Assembly (NCBI RefSeq): GCF_900520355.1
Contig: NZ_LS999521.1
Coordinates: 62,001-126,000, forward strand
Direction: 5' to 3'
DNA: 64,000 bases
Origin: Acinetobacter calcoaceticus
GTDB taxonomy: Bacteria > Pseudomonadota > Gammaproteobacteria > Pseudomonadales > Moraxellaceae
Of the stretch, positions 1-9,130 are shown piece after piece. The first letter of the stretch is position 1. Each line of letters starts with the position of its first letter. The notes beneath the pieces are model-generated. The model was not told the DNA's origin. It saw nothing but the letters and a program-made list of their open reading frames with translations, and did not search any database. The position numbers and the translations under genes were made by a program.

Positions 1-174
1 TCTTCCGAAGCAATTATTGTTGTGGATTTACAGCATAAACCTGTGAAAGAAGTGCAAAGACTAGATATGAAGCAACGTATTCGTGGTTTGCATGAAGCAC
101 AAGACGGTTCGATTTGGGTCATTGAAGATGGTTCAAAGGCACGCTTACTTAAGCTGAGTAAGAAAGCATCTTAA
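1..174 (+). CDS. PQQ-dependent sugar dehydrogenase family protein, C-terminal fragment
   Basis: Only the last 57 codons are present, in frame from the first base to the TAA at 172-174. The residues read as the final blade of a beta-propeller and include an ending of the type RGLHEAQDGSIWVIEDGSK followed by a basic tail. That matches the C-terminus of the soluble aldose/glucose-sorbosone dehydrogenase (YliI-like) family, where an R-x-L-x-x-x-x-D-G-x-I/L-Y/W pattern closes the propeller. These enzymes oxidise sugars in the periplasm with PQQ as cofactor. The catalytic part lies outside the window, so the family assignment is likely but not certain. Confidence 0.6.
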   Translation, partial: SSEAIIVVDLQHKPVKEVQRLDMKQRIRGLHEAQDGSIWVIEDGSKARLLKLSKKAS

Positions 175-203
175 TGTGACAAAACAGCCTGCAAATAAAG
201 GTC

Positions 204-242
204 GTGTCTCATAGATACAAATTGTAGATTTCTGTGAGACAC
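204..242. repeat. Inverted repeat upstream of rarA
   Basis: Arms 204-214 and 232-242 read GTGTCTCATAG and CTGTGAGACAC. They pair over 11 bp with one mismatch around a 17-base loop. No T-tract follows, so it is not a canonical intrinsic terminator. It lies between the stop of the sugar dehydrogenase and the start of rarA and may be a transcript-end stem or an operator. Confidence 0.4.
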
Positions 243-279
243 AATAGACTATAGATAAAAGACGATAAAGCTATTTGAA

Positions 280-1545
280 ATGTCAGACACCCATATTCCA
301 CTTCCCGAACGCCTACGCCCGAGAGACTTGTCTGAAATTATTGGGCAAGATCATTTATTAGGTGAAAACGCGCCTCTGCGTCAAATGATTGATCAGGGAC
401 ATTTACCTTCTATTATTTTTTGGGGGCCACCGGGCGTTGGTAAAACAACAATTGCTTTGCTGTTAGCTCAGGCGATAGACCGACCATTTGTGAGCTTATC
501 TGCGCTGAATACGGGTGTGAAAGAATTACGTGAAATCATTGCGGAAAGTGGTGATTTACTGACCCCTGTAGTTTTTATTGATGAAATTCATCGATTTAAT
601 AAATCACAGCAAGATGCTTTATTGGGTGCAGTTGAAAAAGGAAAAATTACCTTAGTTGGAGCGACCACCGAAAACCCGTCTTTTGAGGTGAATAGTGCGC
701 TTTTATCACGCTGTCAGGTTTATACCTTAAACAGTTTAGACAGTGAAGCGATCCAGACGCTCATTAATAATGCACTTCAAGCCGATAAATTCTTAAAAGA
801 ACGCTATATTCATATTGAAGAATATGATGCACTTATTCAATTCGCTGCAGGTGATGCCCGTAAGGCACTGAATTTACTTGACCTGATTGCCAGTACATTT
901 GAACCAGAGATTGAAAACACGATTACCAATGCTGTGGTAGTGAAAGTAGCGCAGCAAAATATTGCACGTTATGACAAATCTGGGGAGCAGCATTACGATT
1001 TAGTTTCTGCATTTATTAAATCGATTCGGGGCAGTGATCCAGATGCAACTCTGTATTGGATGGCACGTATGCTCAAAGGCGGTGAAGATCCAGTTTTTAT
1101 TGCCAGACGTATGCTCATTTCAGCCTCTGAAGACATTGGAAACTCTAACCCGAATGCGCTATTACTTGCAGGTGAGTGTTTCCGCTCTGTACAAGCTGTG
1201 GGTATGCCTGAGGCGCGAATTATTCTAGGCCAAACAGCGGTTTATTTAGCAACGAGTGCAAAAAGTAATAGTACTTATTTAGCGATTAATAAGGCCTTGG
1301 AACTTGCTGAAAAAACGGCAAATTTACCTGTGCCTTTGCATTTGAGAAATGCACCAACCAAGCTTATGAAACAACAGGGTTATGGAATTAACTATCTCTA
1401 TCCTCACGATTACCCTGAACACTTTGTGCTGCAAGACTATTTGCCGCCAGAGTTAAAGGGAACCAAGGTTTATGAGTCTGCGAGAAACAAGCGTGAAGTT
1501 GAAGGTGAGCGCTTGCAGCAACGCAGATGGCAGCAGGAACAGTAA
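280..1545 (+). CDS. rarA: Replication-associated recombination protein A (AAA+ ATPase)
   Basis: RarA (MgsA) is a clamp-loader-like AAA+ ATPase that acts at stalled replication forks and interacts with SSB. The 421-residue product has the family's usual length. A Walker A motif GPPGVGKTT is at about residues 49-57, a Walker B with DEIH at 101-104, and a sensor-1 region [11 protein letters not shown] near 130. The C-terminal half carries the tetramerisation domain, with a [13 protein letters not shown] stretch. The ATG at 280 has no strong Shine-Dalgarno sequence, but the N-terminus [17 protein letters not shown] is the expected family start. It appears to stand alone; the next gene is convergent. 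Confidence 0.93.
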   Translation: MSDTHIPLPERLRPRDLSEIIGQDHLLGENAPLRQMIDQGHLPSIIFWGPPGVGKTTIALLLAQAIDRPFVSLSALNTGVKELREIIAESGDLLTPVVFIDEIHRFNKSQQDALLGAVEKGKITLVGATTENPSFEVNSALLSRCQVYTLNSLDSEAIQTLINNALQADKFLKERYIHIEEYDALIQFAAGDARKALNLLDLIASTFEPEIENTITNAVVVKVAQQNIARYDKSGEQHYDLVSAFIKSIRGSDPDATLYWMARMLKGGEDPVFIARRMLISASEDIGNSNPNALLLAGECFRSVQAVGMPEARIILGQTAVYLATSAKSNSTYLAINKALELAEKTANLPVPLHLRNAPTKLMKQQGYGINYLYPHDYPEHFVLQDYLPPELKGTKVYESARNKREVEGERLQQRRWQQEQ

Positions 1546-1572
1546 TAACCTATTCGTTGTATCAAGCTACAC

Positions 1573-2424
1573 CTAACGATGATCATGTTGTTCCAGTTCT
1601 TCAGTCACCTGACCATAAATCAGTAGCGTGAACACGCCTGTACCACCAATAATATTGCCAATGGTGGTGGGGACTAGAAAAGTAAACAGATATTCATTAA
1701 TGGAAGCCTCTCCTTGCCAGACGAGATAGGACATTTCTGTAGAACCAACCACTACATGGGTAAAATCACCCAGTCCTATTAGGTAAGTCATGAAAAAGAT
1801 GAGCAGGAATTTATTGCTGACTGAGGGCAACATCCAGACTAATGCGGCAATTAACAGCCCTGACATAATACCTTTGAGCATGTTCTGGGTTGCAGAAAAG
1901 GAACCTACATGATGGGCGAGTTCATCGAGTGCTTGGTCAATACCGGGAGTAAACAGGTGAGTCGTTAGGAAAAATAAACTCGCCAAACCTGTTCCAATGA
2001 TATTGCATAGAATCACAATCCCCCATAAGCGACCTACTGCTCGTAATTTATCCAAGGTAAAGGGTTTGAATAAAGGTACAACTGTAGTGATGGTATTCTC
2101 GGTAAAGAGCTGCATGTGACCCAAAATAGCGATCAGGAAACCAATGGTATAACCGATATTGGTGATTAAATCGGCCCAGATCGCATCAGCCGGAATATAA
2201 GATGCGATAATCGCTTTAAATACAAATGAAAAACTGATGACCAAACCCGCGGCAATTCCTGAAAAGATCAGTGCGGCGGTTGGTCGATCCAATTCCTCGG
2301 CACCATCACGGCGAATAATTTCATAGACTAGTCGGGGTGAAAGTTTCTCATGTTCTTCAACCGCTATTTTTTCACGCCAGCTTAAGGTTTGATCGACTTT
2401 TTCTTCCTCTATTTTATGATCCAT
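1573..2424 (-). CDS. Formate/nitrite transporter (FNT) family protein
   Basis: The 283-residue membrane protein has the six hydrophobic segments of FNT channels after an approximately 45-residue charged N-terminal tail. FNT proteins are pentameric channels for small monovalent anions such as formate, nitrite or hydrosulfide in the inner membrane. A GGAG-type ribosome site precedes the ATG. The long hydrophilic N-terminus resembles the YfdC-like branch more than FocA or NirC, so the substrate cannot be read from the sequence. The gene is monocistronic and convergent with rarA, with a 27-bp gap between the two stops. Confidence 0.8.
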   Translation of the reverse strand: MDHKIEEEKVDQTLSWREKIAVEEHEKLSPRLVYEIIRRDGAEELDRPTAALIFSGIAAGLVISFSFVFKAIIASYIPADAIWADLITNIGYTIGFLIAILGHMQLFTENTITTVVPLFKPFTLDKLRAVGRLWGIVILCNIIGTGLASLFFLTTHLFTPGIDQALDELAHHVGSFSATQNMLKGIMSGLLIAALVWMLPSVSNKFLLIFFMTYLIGLGDFTHVVVGSTEMSYLVWQGEASINEYLFTFLVPTTIGNIIGGTGVFTLLIYGQVTEELEQHDHR

Positions 2425-2740
2425 TTGGTTTACTCCCTGAATAAATATTTTATATTTCTCGTTTTTATTTATTGTTAAAGCAGTGTTCAGAATAAATCCA
2501 GTCTATTCCTAACAGCTTTCTGTATTTTTTTATAAGTTGAATCATACTGTGACAGAAAAGAAGCAAAATATTGCATGAATAAGAGCAATCAGTCAGATGA
2601 AATACCAGTTAGAAGGGAAGATTAAGCAATTCGTGTGCTAATTTATTTTAATAGGCAAATCTATCTACATTATTTATTTTCTAAAACAACTGATGTAAAA
2701 AAACCGGGCTAAAGCCCGGTTTTTCATGAAGTTTGAACGA
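2425..2740. other. Intergenic region between FNT gene and purC
   Basis: This 316-bp AT-rich stretch holds the upstream region of the FNT gene (minus strand, right of 2424) and the purC terminator near its right end. No conserved reading frame or further structured element was recognised. Confidence 0.5.
2697..2725 (-). terminator. Intrinsic terminator of purC
   Basis: A GC-rich stem, AACCGGGCT / AGCCCGGTT, is flanked by A- and T-runs. It sits 16 bases beyond the purC stop and works for the minus strand. The flanking runs would also let it act in the other direction. Confidence 0.85.
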
Positions 2741-3460
2741 TCAGATAGCAGATAAATCTACGCCTAAACGAGCAGCAACTTCTTCATAAGCTTCAACAAC
2801 ACCACCTAAACCTTGACGGAAACGGTCTTTGTCGAGTTTCTTCTTAGAGTCTTTGTCCCATAGACGGCAGCCGTCTGGAGAGAATTCATCACCAAGCACA
2901 ATACGGTCATGGAAAACACCGAATTCAAGCTTGAAGTCCACCAAAATCATGTTACCTTCAGCAAATAATGCTTTTAATACATCGTTTACTTGGTAAGTTA
3001 ACACTTTCATTTGCTCTAATTGTTCAGCAGTCGCCCAACCTAAAGCAATCGCTTGAGATTCGTTAACCATTGGGTCGCCTAGACCGTCATCTTTATAGAA
3101 CAATTCAAATGTAGGAGGAGTTAACTCTTTACCTTCTTCTACACCTAAACGACGGCATAAAGAACCAGCTGCGTAGTTACGAATTACGCATTCAACAGGA
3201 ATCATTTGAAGTTTTTTAACAAGTACTTCAGTTGGAGAAAGCAATTTTTCAAAATGCGTTTCAATACCCGCAGCAGCAAGTTTTTCCATGATGAAGGCGT
3301 TAAAAAGGTTGTTCACCTTGCCTTTACGATCTAGCTGTTCGATTTTTTCGCCGTTGAACGCAGAGGCATCATCACGAAAGACTAAAATCAGATGGTCGGC
3401 ATTGTCTGTTTCATATACAGATTTTGCTTTACCAGTATAGAGCAAGGTTTGTTTTAACAT
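2741..3460 (-). CDS. purC: Phosphoribosylaminoimidazole-succinocarboxamide (SAICAR) synthase
   Basis: PurC ligates aspartate to CAIR using ATP in purine biosynthesis, in the cytosol. The 239-residue length is typical of the bacterial single-domain enzyme. Visible hallmarks are the N-terminal [13 protein letters not shown], the RDDASAFNG segment, and the [18 protein letters not shown] and LVDFKLEFG blocks, which form the ATP and substrate sites. It follows bamC by 36 bases, as in the dapA-bamC-purC order of Escherichia coli. A terminator-like hairpin lies in that short gap (see the separate entry). Confidence 0.97.
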   Translation of the reverse strand: MLKQTLLYTGKAKSVYETDNADHLILVFRDDASAFNGEKIEQLDRKGKVNNLFNAFIMEKLAAAGIETHFEKLLSPTEVLVKKLQMIPVECVIRNYAAGSLCRRLGVEEGKELTPPTFELFYKDDGLGDPMVNESQAIALGWATAEQLEQMKVLTYQVNDVLKALFAEGNMILVDFKLEFGVFHDRIVLGDEFSPDGCRLWDKDSKKKLDKDRFRQGLGGVVEAYEEVAARLGVDLSAI

Positions 3461-3473
3461 GAGGGAACCTTTT

Positions 3474-3502
3474 AAAAAAAAATGCCTAGTAAATGACTAG
3501 GC
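3474..3502 (-). terminator. Terminator-like hairpin between bamC and purC
   Basis: On the minus strand the stem GCCTAGT-cattt-ACTAGGC (3502-3484) is followed at once by a run of nine T (3482-3474). The bamC stop codon TAG (3499-3497) lies inside the left arm. Shape and T-run are those of an intrinsic terminator, yet purC starts only about 14 bases further on. It may partly uncouple purC from dapA-bamC, or translation running to the stop may mask it. Confidence 0.6.
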
Positions 3503-4105
3503 TGGCCAATTTTGGTAAATCTGGTTTAACACTTCAGCCGCCACATCTGGGCTTGCGAAAGTGTTGTCTACATTAAATAGAGCAAGAGTATGACTAGAAC
3601 CCACACCAGTCAGCTTAAGCACATAAGTATTGTCATTTACTTTAATTGTCGCCTGATTGCTGTCTTGAGCGATGATGTTGTAATTTAAAGTACTTAATGT
3701 CGCTTTGGCGTATTGCCAGATCTCGGTTGTATTCCCATCAATTTTTAACAATGGGTTTTTATTACCGTCGGTCACAAGCTGAGGGCGTCCAAGCGCAGTA
3801 GTCGTTTGAGCAGATGCATCTGCTGTTGCATTGCTGCCCTGTGTTTGTTCAGGGCGTGGCAATGCAAAACGGTTACCACGCTCGTTTTCAAACTTCGGCG
3901 CGTGCTCGATAGCGAGCTGGTCTACAGTTGGGGCAGGATACAAAGGTGTCGCTGGTCGTACAGTTGCATCGGCAGGATACTCAAGCGGGGCAAGTTGCTT
4001 GGCATTTTTATAATCTAAAGAGTGATTATTAATTGCGAAGCGACCACAACCAGCTAAACTCAAGGCTGAAACTGCAAGGACTAAACCAAGACGTAATTGC
4101 ATCAT
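3497..4105 (-). CDS. bamC: Outer-membrane assembly lipoprotein BamC-like (short form)
   Basis: The 202-residue precursor has a lipoprotein signal with lipobox LAGC (Cys at about residue 20). An unstructured N-terminal region follows, with PLEYPADATVRPATPLYPAP and a proline-rich linker. That is the pattern of the BamC/NlpB 'lasso' segment that binds BamD. One C-terminal alpha/beta domain follows (about 105-202). E. coli BamC is about 344 residues with two such domains, so this one appears to carry only one. Position between dapA and purC supports the call. Start choice: ATG-ATG in tandem; the first is used here. Confidence 0.75.
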   Translation of the reverse strand: MMQLRLGLVLAVSALSLAGCGRFAINNHSLDYKNAKQLAPLEYPADATVRPATPLYPAPTVDQLAIEHAPKFENERGNRFALPRPEQTQGSNATADASAQTTTALGRPQLVTDGNKNPLLKIDGNTTEIWQYAKATLSTLNYNIIAQDSNQATIKVNDNTYVLKLTGVGSSHTLALFNVDNTFASPDVAAEVLNQIYQNWPA

Positions 4106-4117
4106 AAATTGCTCTTA

Positions 4118-5011
4118 TTAAATAATTCCCGCATCTTTTAGGGCATTGCGGAGAGGTTCGCGATATTGCTCAGCGAGAGGAGTGAGTGGTAAACGAATAC
4201 CAGTATCAATCAGTCCCATCTCATGTAGTGCCCATTTCACAGGAATTGGGTTTGATTCGCAAAATAGAATATTGTGTAAATTTGCAATCTTATTGTTAAT
4301 CGTCTTCGCTTGTTGTTCATCTTTGGCAATCGCAACAGCACATACTTCGCTCATTACTTTAGGCGCAACATTTGCTGTAACAGAGATATTACCGTCTGCA
4401 CCAAGAAGCATAAGTTCCCATGCAGTCTCATCATCACCTGAATATACAGCCATCTTGCCGTTTAAAGCCTCAATTAAAGCTTTACCACGAGGTACATCAC
4501 CTGTTGCATCTTTAATGCCGACAATATTAGGGATCTCTGCTAAACGTACAGCTGTATCGTTTGCAAGATCTACACCCGTACGGCCAGGTACGTTATAAAG
4601 AATAAGTGGTAATTCTACGGCTTCAGCAATCGCTTTATAGTGTTGGTAGAGGCCTTCTTGAGTTGGCTTATTATAATATGGAGTAACAAGTAAGGCTGCA
4701 TTTGCGCCTAAATCTTTGGCAGCTTTTGTTAATTCGATTGCTTCGCGGGTTGAGTTTGCACCAGTACCGGCAATAATTGGAATACGTTTATTGGCTACAC
4801 GAATAATTTCTTTAATAACCTGTGTGTGCTCTTCCATGCTCAATGTTGAGGCTTCGCCGGTAGTACCGACGGCTACAATACTGTTTGTACCTTGTTCTAT
4901 GTGCCACTCAACCAGCTTCTCAAGACCCTTCCAATCTACACCACCATCTTTCAACATTGGTGTGACGATTGCGACGATTGAGCCTTGAATGGTCTGTGCT
5001 TGCTGAGTCAT
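4118..5011 (-). CDS. dapA: 4-hydroxy-tetrahydrodipicolinate synthase
   Basis: DapA condenses pyruvate with aspartate semialdehyde, the first committed step of lysine and meso-diaminopimelate synthesis. The 297-residue product has the TIM-barrel family motifs: VGTTGEASTL (Thr50), ILYNVPGRTG (Tyr139) and the Schiff-base lysine in GIKDATGD (Lys167). It leads the dapA-bamC-purC unit with a 12-base gap to bamC. Confidence 0.97.
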   Translation of the reverse strand: MTQQAQTIQGSIVAIVTPMLKDGGVDWKGLEKLVEWHIEQGTNSIVAVGTTGEASTLSMEEHTQVIKEIIRVANKRIPIIAGTGANSTREAIELTKAAKDLGANAALLVTPYYNKPTQEGLYQHYKAIAEAVELPLILYNVPGRTGVDLANDTAVRLAEIPNIVGIKDATGDVPRGKALIEALNGKMAVYSGDDETAWELMLLGADGNISVTANVAPKVMSEVCAVAIAKDEQQAKTINNKIANLHNILFCESNPIPVKWALHEMGLIDTGIRLPLTPLAEQYREPLRNALKDAGII

Positions 5012-5340
5012 TTTTAAAAATATCCTATTTATCCATCCGAATCTGAGGTAAGAAAAACAAAATGTGGGATGGTTGCAGTATTTTGATTGTCCAGTTCTAA
5101 CAATAACAGATTGTTGAATGACAATTATGCAAATTATGACTGATCAGACGCATAAGAACAATACGCCTAATGGATAATCGCTAGGTAAACTTGAGGAAAA
5201 GATAGGATGTTCTCATTATTGCAGGGGTGAGAAGGGCTAGTAAATATAACAATACAGCTTGATTCAACTGAGCCTTACTTAATATCGGCTTTTTTTATGG
5301 CAAGATAGGATGCAATTCCCCGATTGGGATTGAAGATGAC
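5012..5340. other. Divergent intergenic region dapA / pncA
   Basis: This 329-bp AT-rich stretch must contain the promoters of dapA (leftward) and pncA (rightward). A small AGCC...GGCTTTTTTT element near 5271-5297 resembles a weak terminator or attenuator, but its stem is only four pairs. No coding potential or recognised operator was found. Confidence 0.4.
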
Positions 5341-5985
5341 ATGAAAATGAATAAACAACCACAAAATGCGGCTTTAATCGTAGTTGATGTACAAAATGGT
5401 TTCACACCGGGTGGAAATTTAGCAGTTGCCGATGCCGATACAATTATTCCAACGATTAACCAACTTGCTGATTGTTTTGAAAATGTTGTTCTAACGCAAG
5501 ACTGGCATCCAGATCATCATATTTCTTTTGCAGAAAATCATGAAAATAAGCAACCATTTGAAACCATTGAACTCGACTATGGACTGCAAGTGCTTTGGCC
5601 TAAGCATTGTGTACAGGGTACTAAAGATGCCGAGTTTCATCCTGATTTAAATATTCCGAAAGCTCAACTCATTATTCGAAAGGGCTTTCATGCTCATATT
5701 GATAGCTACTCGGCTTTTATGGAAGCAGATCAGTCCACAATGACTGGTTTAACCAGTTACTTAAAAGAGCGTGGTATTGATACGGTATATGTGGTCGGAA
5801 TTGCCACGGACTTTTGTGTGGCGTGGACCGCTTTAGATGCAGTAAAACAAGGTTTTAAAACTTTAGTGGTTGAAGATGCTTGTAAGGGGATAAACCTAAA
5901 TGGTTCGCTAGAACAAGCGTGGCAAACCATGCAGCAACAAGGTGTTGCCCGTATTCAATCTAGTGATTTGCTGAGTGAGCGCTAA
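5341..5985 (+). CDS. pncA: Nicotinamidase
   Basis: PncA hydrolyses nicotinamide to nicotinate for NAD salvage; pncB, the next enzyme of that route, is also in this window at about 44.3 kb. The 214-residue isochorismatase-fold protein shows the catalytic Asp16 in VVDVQNGF, metal ligands in the DWHPDHH segment (Asp54, His56), catalytic Lys114 in IRKGFH, and nucleophile Cys159 in GIATDFCVAWTA. The start could be the ATG at 5341 or the one two codons later; neither has a strong ribosome site. Confidence 0.95.
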   Translation: MKMNKQPQNAALIVVDVQNGFTPGGNLAVADADTIIPTINQLADCFENVVLTQDWHPDHHISFAENHENKQPFETIELDYGLQVLWPKHCVQGTKDAEFHPDLNIPKAQLIIRKGFHAHIDSYSAFMEADQSTMTGLTSYLKERGIDTVYVVGIATDFCVAWTALDAVKQGFKTLVVEDACKGINLNGSLEQAWQTMQQQGVARIQSSDLLSER

Positions 5986-6039
5986 ATTTATTGGTCTCGT
6001 GTTTTGACTTTGATGTTTTAATTTTTAGGGAACGAAAAT

Positions 6040-7002
6040 ATGTCTGCATTCCTGCGCTTTACCCAATTTATTCAAAAAACTTTTGCCCTATGGGTCATTG
6101 TTTTTGCCGCATTAGCGCTATGGCAGCCTGATTTTTTTGTCTGGATGAAAGCGTACATTCCATGGATTTTGGGCATTATTATGCTTGGTATGGGAATGAC
6201 CATGACCATCGATGATTTTAAAGGGGTATTACAAAGCCCTAAAGCGGTGTTGATTGGAGTAGTGGCGCAGTTTGTGGTGATGCCCGGTTTGGCATACGGT
6301 TTGTGTAAATTATTTAATTTGCCTCCTGAAATTGCGGTTGGTGTCATTTTAGTGGGATGTTGCCCCGGTGGAACGGCTTCGAATGTGATTACCTATATGG
6401 CTAAAGGCAATGTGGCTTTATCGGTGGCCTGTACTTCAGTTTCAACACTTTTAGCACCTATTTTAACGCCCGCTATTTTTTATTTGCTTGCTAGTCAGTG
6501 GCTAAAAATTGATGCAGCTTCGATGTTCGTTTCAATTTTGCAGGTGGTATTACTTCCTATCGTGATTGGTCTGATTTTAAGAACATGGCTAAAACGTCAG
6601 GTCGAGTCCTATATTCAAGTCATGCCTTTAGTTTCAGTCATTGCAATTGTAGCGATTGTTGCAGCCATTATTGGTGGGAGTAAAGCGGCCATTCTACAGT
6701 CGGGTTTGCTCATTTTAGCTGTTGTAATATTGCATAATGGATTGGGATATTTGTTAGGATTTACCGCAGCACGGTTCTTTAAATTACCTTATGCAGATAG
6801 TAAGGCAATTGCGGTTGAGGTGGGTATGCAGAACTCGGGCTTAGGTGTTGCTCTCGCAGCAGTACATTTTGCGGCTTCTCCGATTACGGCAGTGCCAAGT
6901 GCTATTTTTAGTCTTTGGCATAATATTTCTGGCCCAGCACTTGCGACTTATTGGGCGAGCCGTAAAGATGTAAATGAAGTAGCTAAAATTAAAGCTGAGT
7001 AG
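6040..7002 (+). CDS. Bile acid:sodium symporter family transporter
   Basis: This 320-residue inner-membrane protein has about nine to ten hydrophobic segments. It has the family signatures [22 protein letters not shown] (middle) and [14 protein letters not shown] (late), the two crossing segments that bind sodium in the BASS/SBF (ASBT-like) family. In bacteria these carry organic acids or pantoate-like anions; the substrate cannot be told here. An AGGGAA site precedes the ATG. It lies 54 bases after pncA on the same strand, so co-transcription is possible. Confidence 0.85.
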   Translation: MSAFLRFTQFIQKTFALWVIVFAALALWQPDFFVWMKAYIPWILGIIMLGMGMTMTIDDFKGVLQSPKAVLIGVVAQFVVMPGLAYGLCKLFNLPPEIAVGVILVGCCPGGTASNVITYMAKGNVALSVACTSVSTLLAPILTPAIFYLLASQWLKIDAASMFVSILQVVLLPIVIGLILRTWLKRQVESYIQVMPLVSVIAIVAIVAAIIGGSKAAILQSGLLILAVVILHNGLGYLLGFTAARFFKLPYADSKAIAVEVGMQNSGLGVALAAVHFAASPITAVPSAIFSLWHNISGPALATYWASRKDVNEVAKIKAE

Positions 7003-7042
7003 CTATATTTAAATTGGATTGGTGGCTAACCAATCTTCAATT

Positions 7043-7480
7043 TCATTTTTCAGAAATAACTTCAAAACCATGGCGCTGTAAAAGTGCTGTGGTGACTCCA
7101 GTTCCAACAACTTTTTCGCCTTGAAACGTACCGTTATAAATTTTTTGACTACCACAAGAAGGGCTATTTTCTTTTAAAACCACGCAGGTTGCTTTTATTT
7201 GCTGAGCAATTTCTAAAGTACGGTAGGCGCCTTTCAAATAAAGCCGAGTCACATCTAAACCAGATGAATCAGTAATTTTCGCTTTGCCATCGAGCACATC
7301 TTGTCCCGTTCCTCCCACAATTTCTGCGGGTAAGCGCGGCGTGGTAAAACCACCTAATAACTCTGGGCAAAGTGTATGGGCTTTTTTATCAAGAAGAAGC
7401 TGCTTAAGCTTACCATGCAGACAAGATCGCCCATCGTAACGAACAGGTTCACCAATTAAACATGCGCTGACTAAAAGCAT
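7043..7480 (-). CDS. DUF523 family protein
   Basis: The ATG at 7480 is preferred over the longer frame because GGA sits seven bases upstream and the product then begins MLLVSACLIGEPVRYDG, the usual DUF523 start. The protein is 145 residues, with conserved cysteines in SACLIG, SCLHG, LCPELLGG and NSPSCG. These suggest metal or Fe-S binding, although no function is established for the family. It is convergent with the symporter gene. Confidence 0.8.
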   Translation of the reverse strand: MLLVSACLIGEPVRYDGRSCLHGKLKQLLLDKKAHTLCPELLGGFTTPRLPAEIVGGTGQDVLDGKAKITDSSGLDVTRLYLKGAYRTLEIAQQIKATCVVLKENSPSCGSQKIYNGTFQGEKVVGTGVTTALLQRHGFEVISEK

Positions 7481-7588
7481 AGTTTTCCAAACCCAAAGCA
7501 AGTGAGGTTTTTTGAAGATAAAGAATCATAAACAGAATATGAAATATGACAATTCATTTTAAAAACAGACAAATTAAAAGATTACTAA

Positions 7589-7625
7589 AATTATGCAATT
7601 CATAATTAAGTTATGTATTGCATAA
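7589..7625. promoter_or_regulatory. Twin operator dyads of hpd (putative IclR-regulator sites)
   Basis: Two palindromes, AATTATG-CAATT-CATAATT (7589-7607, perfect) and TTATG-TATTG-CATAA (7611-7625, perfect), have centres 20 bp apart, two helical turns. The same motif and spacing recur before the permease/fahA genes at 12867-12903. The local IclR-type regulator is the obvious binding candidate; this is inference from the repeated pattern. Confidence 0.65.
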
Positions 7626-7788
7626 TTTAATTGTTTTTAGTAGCATCTAATTCAAGGTAAATGGCCATTGGAGATCCAACAAGGATGTTGGTCTCCATAA
7701 ATCTATAAATGATTTTTAGGAAAAGACGATTTTTAAGGGTTTAGTGAAAAATCTCAATCGTACTTTTAGATAAGAAAGGACAGTGTGT

Positions 7789-7860
7789 ATGGAAAACAAA
7801 CACCAAATGGAACGGGAATTAATCATCAAAAGCTTCACGCTCATCATATCTTCGTTTTAG
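7789..7860 (+). CDS. Putative 23-residue leader peptide or small protein upstream of hpd
   Basis: An ATG at 7789 follows the ribosome site AAGAAAGGA with eight-base spacing and runs 23 codons to TAG at 7858. The predicted peptide MENKHQMERELIIKSFTLII ends SSF. It has a charged N-terminal half and a hydrophobic C-terminal half, and is not rich in Tyr or Phe as a classical aromatic attenuator would be. It may be a small membrane peptide, a leader ORF, or chance. Confidence 0.3.
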   Translation: MENKHQMERELIIKSFTLIISSF

Positions 7861-8008
7861 TAATTCGTTTTTTTCTCATAGGATGCGTTGGGTTAAGGCA
7901 TTTTGACGGTTCAAATACTCCCCAATCAATACGTATTCTATAGAGAAAGGAGCTGAGTTGATCAGCAATAGAGATAAACGGAACAGGTAATCACCAGAGG
8001 GAAACTAG

Positions 8009-9064
8009 ATGGATATTTTAGAGAACCCATTAGAATTATGCGGTTTTGCATTTATTGAGTTTGTTTCAAAAGAAAATGAATTAGATCCAGTTTTTGAAAC
8101 AATCGGCTTTTCAAAAGTAGCCAAACATAGATCGAAAGAAGCGTACTTATGGCGTCAAGGAAATATCAATATTATCCTGAATTATCAGCCAGAATCTTAT
8201 GCTTCATTCTTCTTTAATGAACATGGCCCATCAGCATGTGCAATGGGTTTTAAAACACGTGATGCAGCAAAAGCTTTCCAAAAAGCAGTAGAGCTTGGTG
8301 CTGAACCGATGTATTCAAAAGTTGGGCCAATGGAGCTTAACATTCCGGCAATTAAAGGTATTGGTGGTATGCCAATCTTTTTAGTTGACCGTGATATTTA
8401 TGAAAACGACTTTGTTTTCTTTGATGACGCGCAAAGACATCCAGTGGGTGCAGGCTTAAACGAAATTGACCATTTAACTCATAATGTCTACAAAGGCCGT
8501 ATGGAGTATTGGGCAAATTTCTATGAAAAAATCTTTAACTTCCAAGAAATTCGCTACTTTGATATTAAAGGCGAATATACAGGCTTAACGTCTAAAGCAT
8601 TAACAGCGCCAGACGGCATGATCCGTATTCCATTAAACGAAGATTCGGACAAAGGAAACGGCCAAATTGCAGAGTTCCTGTCTGACTTTAATGGCGAAGG
8701 GATTCAGCATATCGCGTTTATTTGTGACGACTTAATTTCGACTTGGGATAAGTTAAAAGGCTTAGGTCTGAAATTTATGACACCGCCACCAAATACGTAT
8801 TATGAAATGCTACCAGAACGTTTACCTGAGCATGGTGAGCCGACTGACGAGTTAAAACAGCGTGGTATTTTGTTAGACGGCAATACTAAAGATGGTCAGA
8901 AGAAACTGTTATTGCAAATTTTCTCTGAAAACATGATTGGTCCAGTCTTCTTCGAATTTATTCAACGTAAAGATGATGATGGTTTTGGTGAAGGTAACTT
9001 CAAGGCGTTATTTGAGTCGATTGAACGTGACCAGATTCGCCGTGGTGTTCTAGAAACTAAATAA
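8009..9064 (+). CDS. hpd: 4-hydroxyphenylpyruvate dioxygenase
   Basis: Hpd is an Fe(II) enzyme that converts 4-hydroxyphenylpyruvate, from tyrosine, to homogentisate. The 351-residue product consists of two VOC modules with the full 2-His-1-Glu triad in the second: His155 (EIDHLTHNV), His234 (GIQHIAF) and Glu316 (FFEFIQRK). The C-terminal [18 protein letters not shown] segment is the lid helix typical of the family. The gene is alone on its strand, ends at a strong terminator, and faces the IclR regulator. Confidence 0.96.
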   Translation: MDILENPLELCGFAFIEFVSKENELDPVFETIGFSKVAKHRSKEAYLWRQGNINIILNYQPESYASFFFNEHGPSACAMGFKTRDAAKAFQKAVELGAEPMYSKVGPMELNIPAIKGIGGMPIFLVDRDIYENDFVFFDDAQRHPVGAGLNEIDHLTHNVYKGRMEYWANFYEKIFNFQEIRYFDIKGEYTGLTSKALTAPDGMIRIPLNEDSDKGNGQIAEFLSDFNGEGIQHIAFICDDLISTWDKLKGLGLKFMTPPPNTYYEMLPERLPEHGEPTDELKQRGILLDGNTKDGQKKLLLQIFSENMIGPVFFEFIQRKDDDGFGEGNFKALFESIERDQIRRGVLETK

Positions 9065-9085
9065 GCTGAGCTTTGTTTCTGATCT

Positions 9086-9119
9086 AAAAAAACCAAGAGT
9101 TTGATCTCTTGGTTTTTTT
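9086..9119 (+). terminator. Intrinsic terminator between hpd and the IclR gene
   Basis: The stem AACCAAGAG / CTCTTGGTT is flanked by A-run and T-run, giving a bidirectional terminator for the convergent genes hpd and the regulator. Confidence 0.85.
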
Positions 9120-9130
9120 ATGGCTGTTAA

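Larger units (their letters stand above)
7481..8008. other. Intergenic regulatory region upstream of hpd
   Basis: This 528-bp region contains two tandem TTATG-N5-CATAA dyads (7589-7607 and 7611-7625) and a short reading frame with a good ribosome site (7789-7860). A remaining leader of about 150 bases runs to the hpd start. The long leader suggests that the hpd promoter lies far upstream, near the dyads. Confidence 0.6.

Noticed and set aside
1034..1228. Internal plus-strand open frame within rarA
   Set aside because: Overlaps the strongly supported rarA frame, has no ribosome site and no recognisable product.
5271..5297. Attenuator before pncA
   Set aside because: The stem has only four pairs and the loop is long; kept only as a remark in the intergenic entry.
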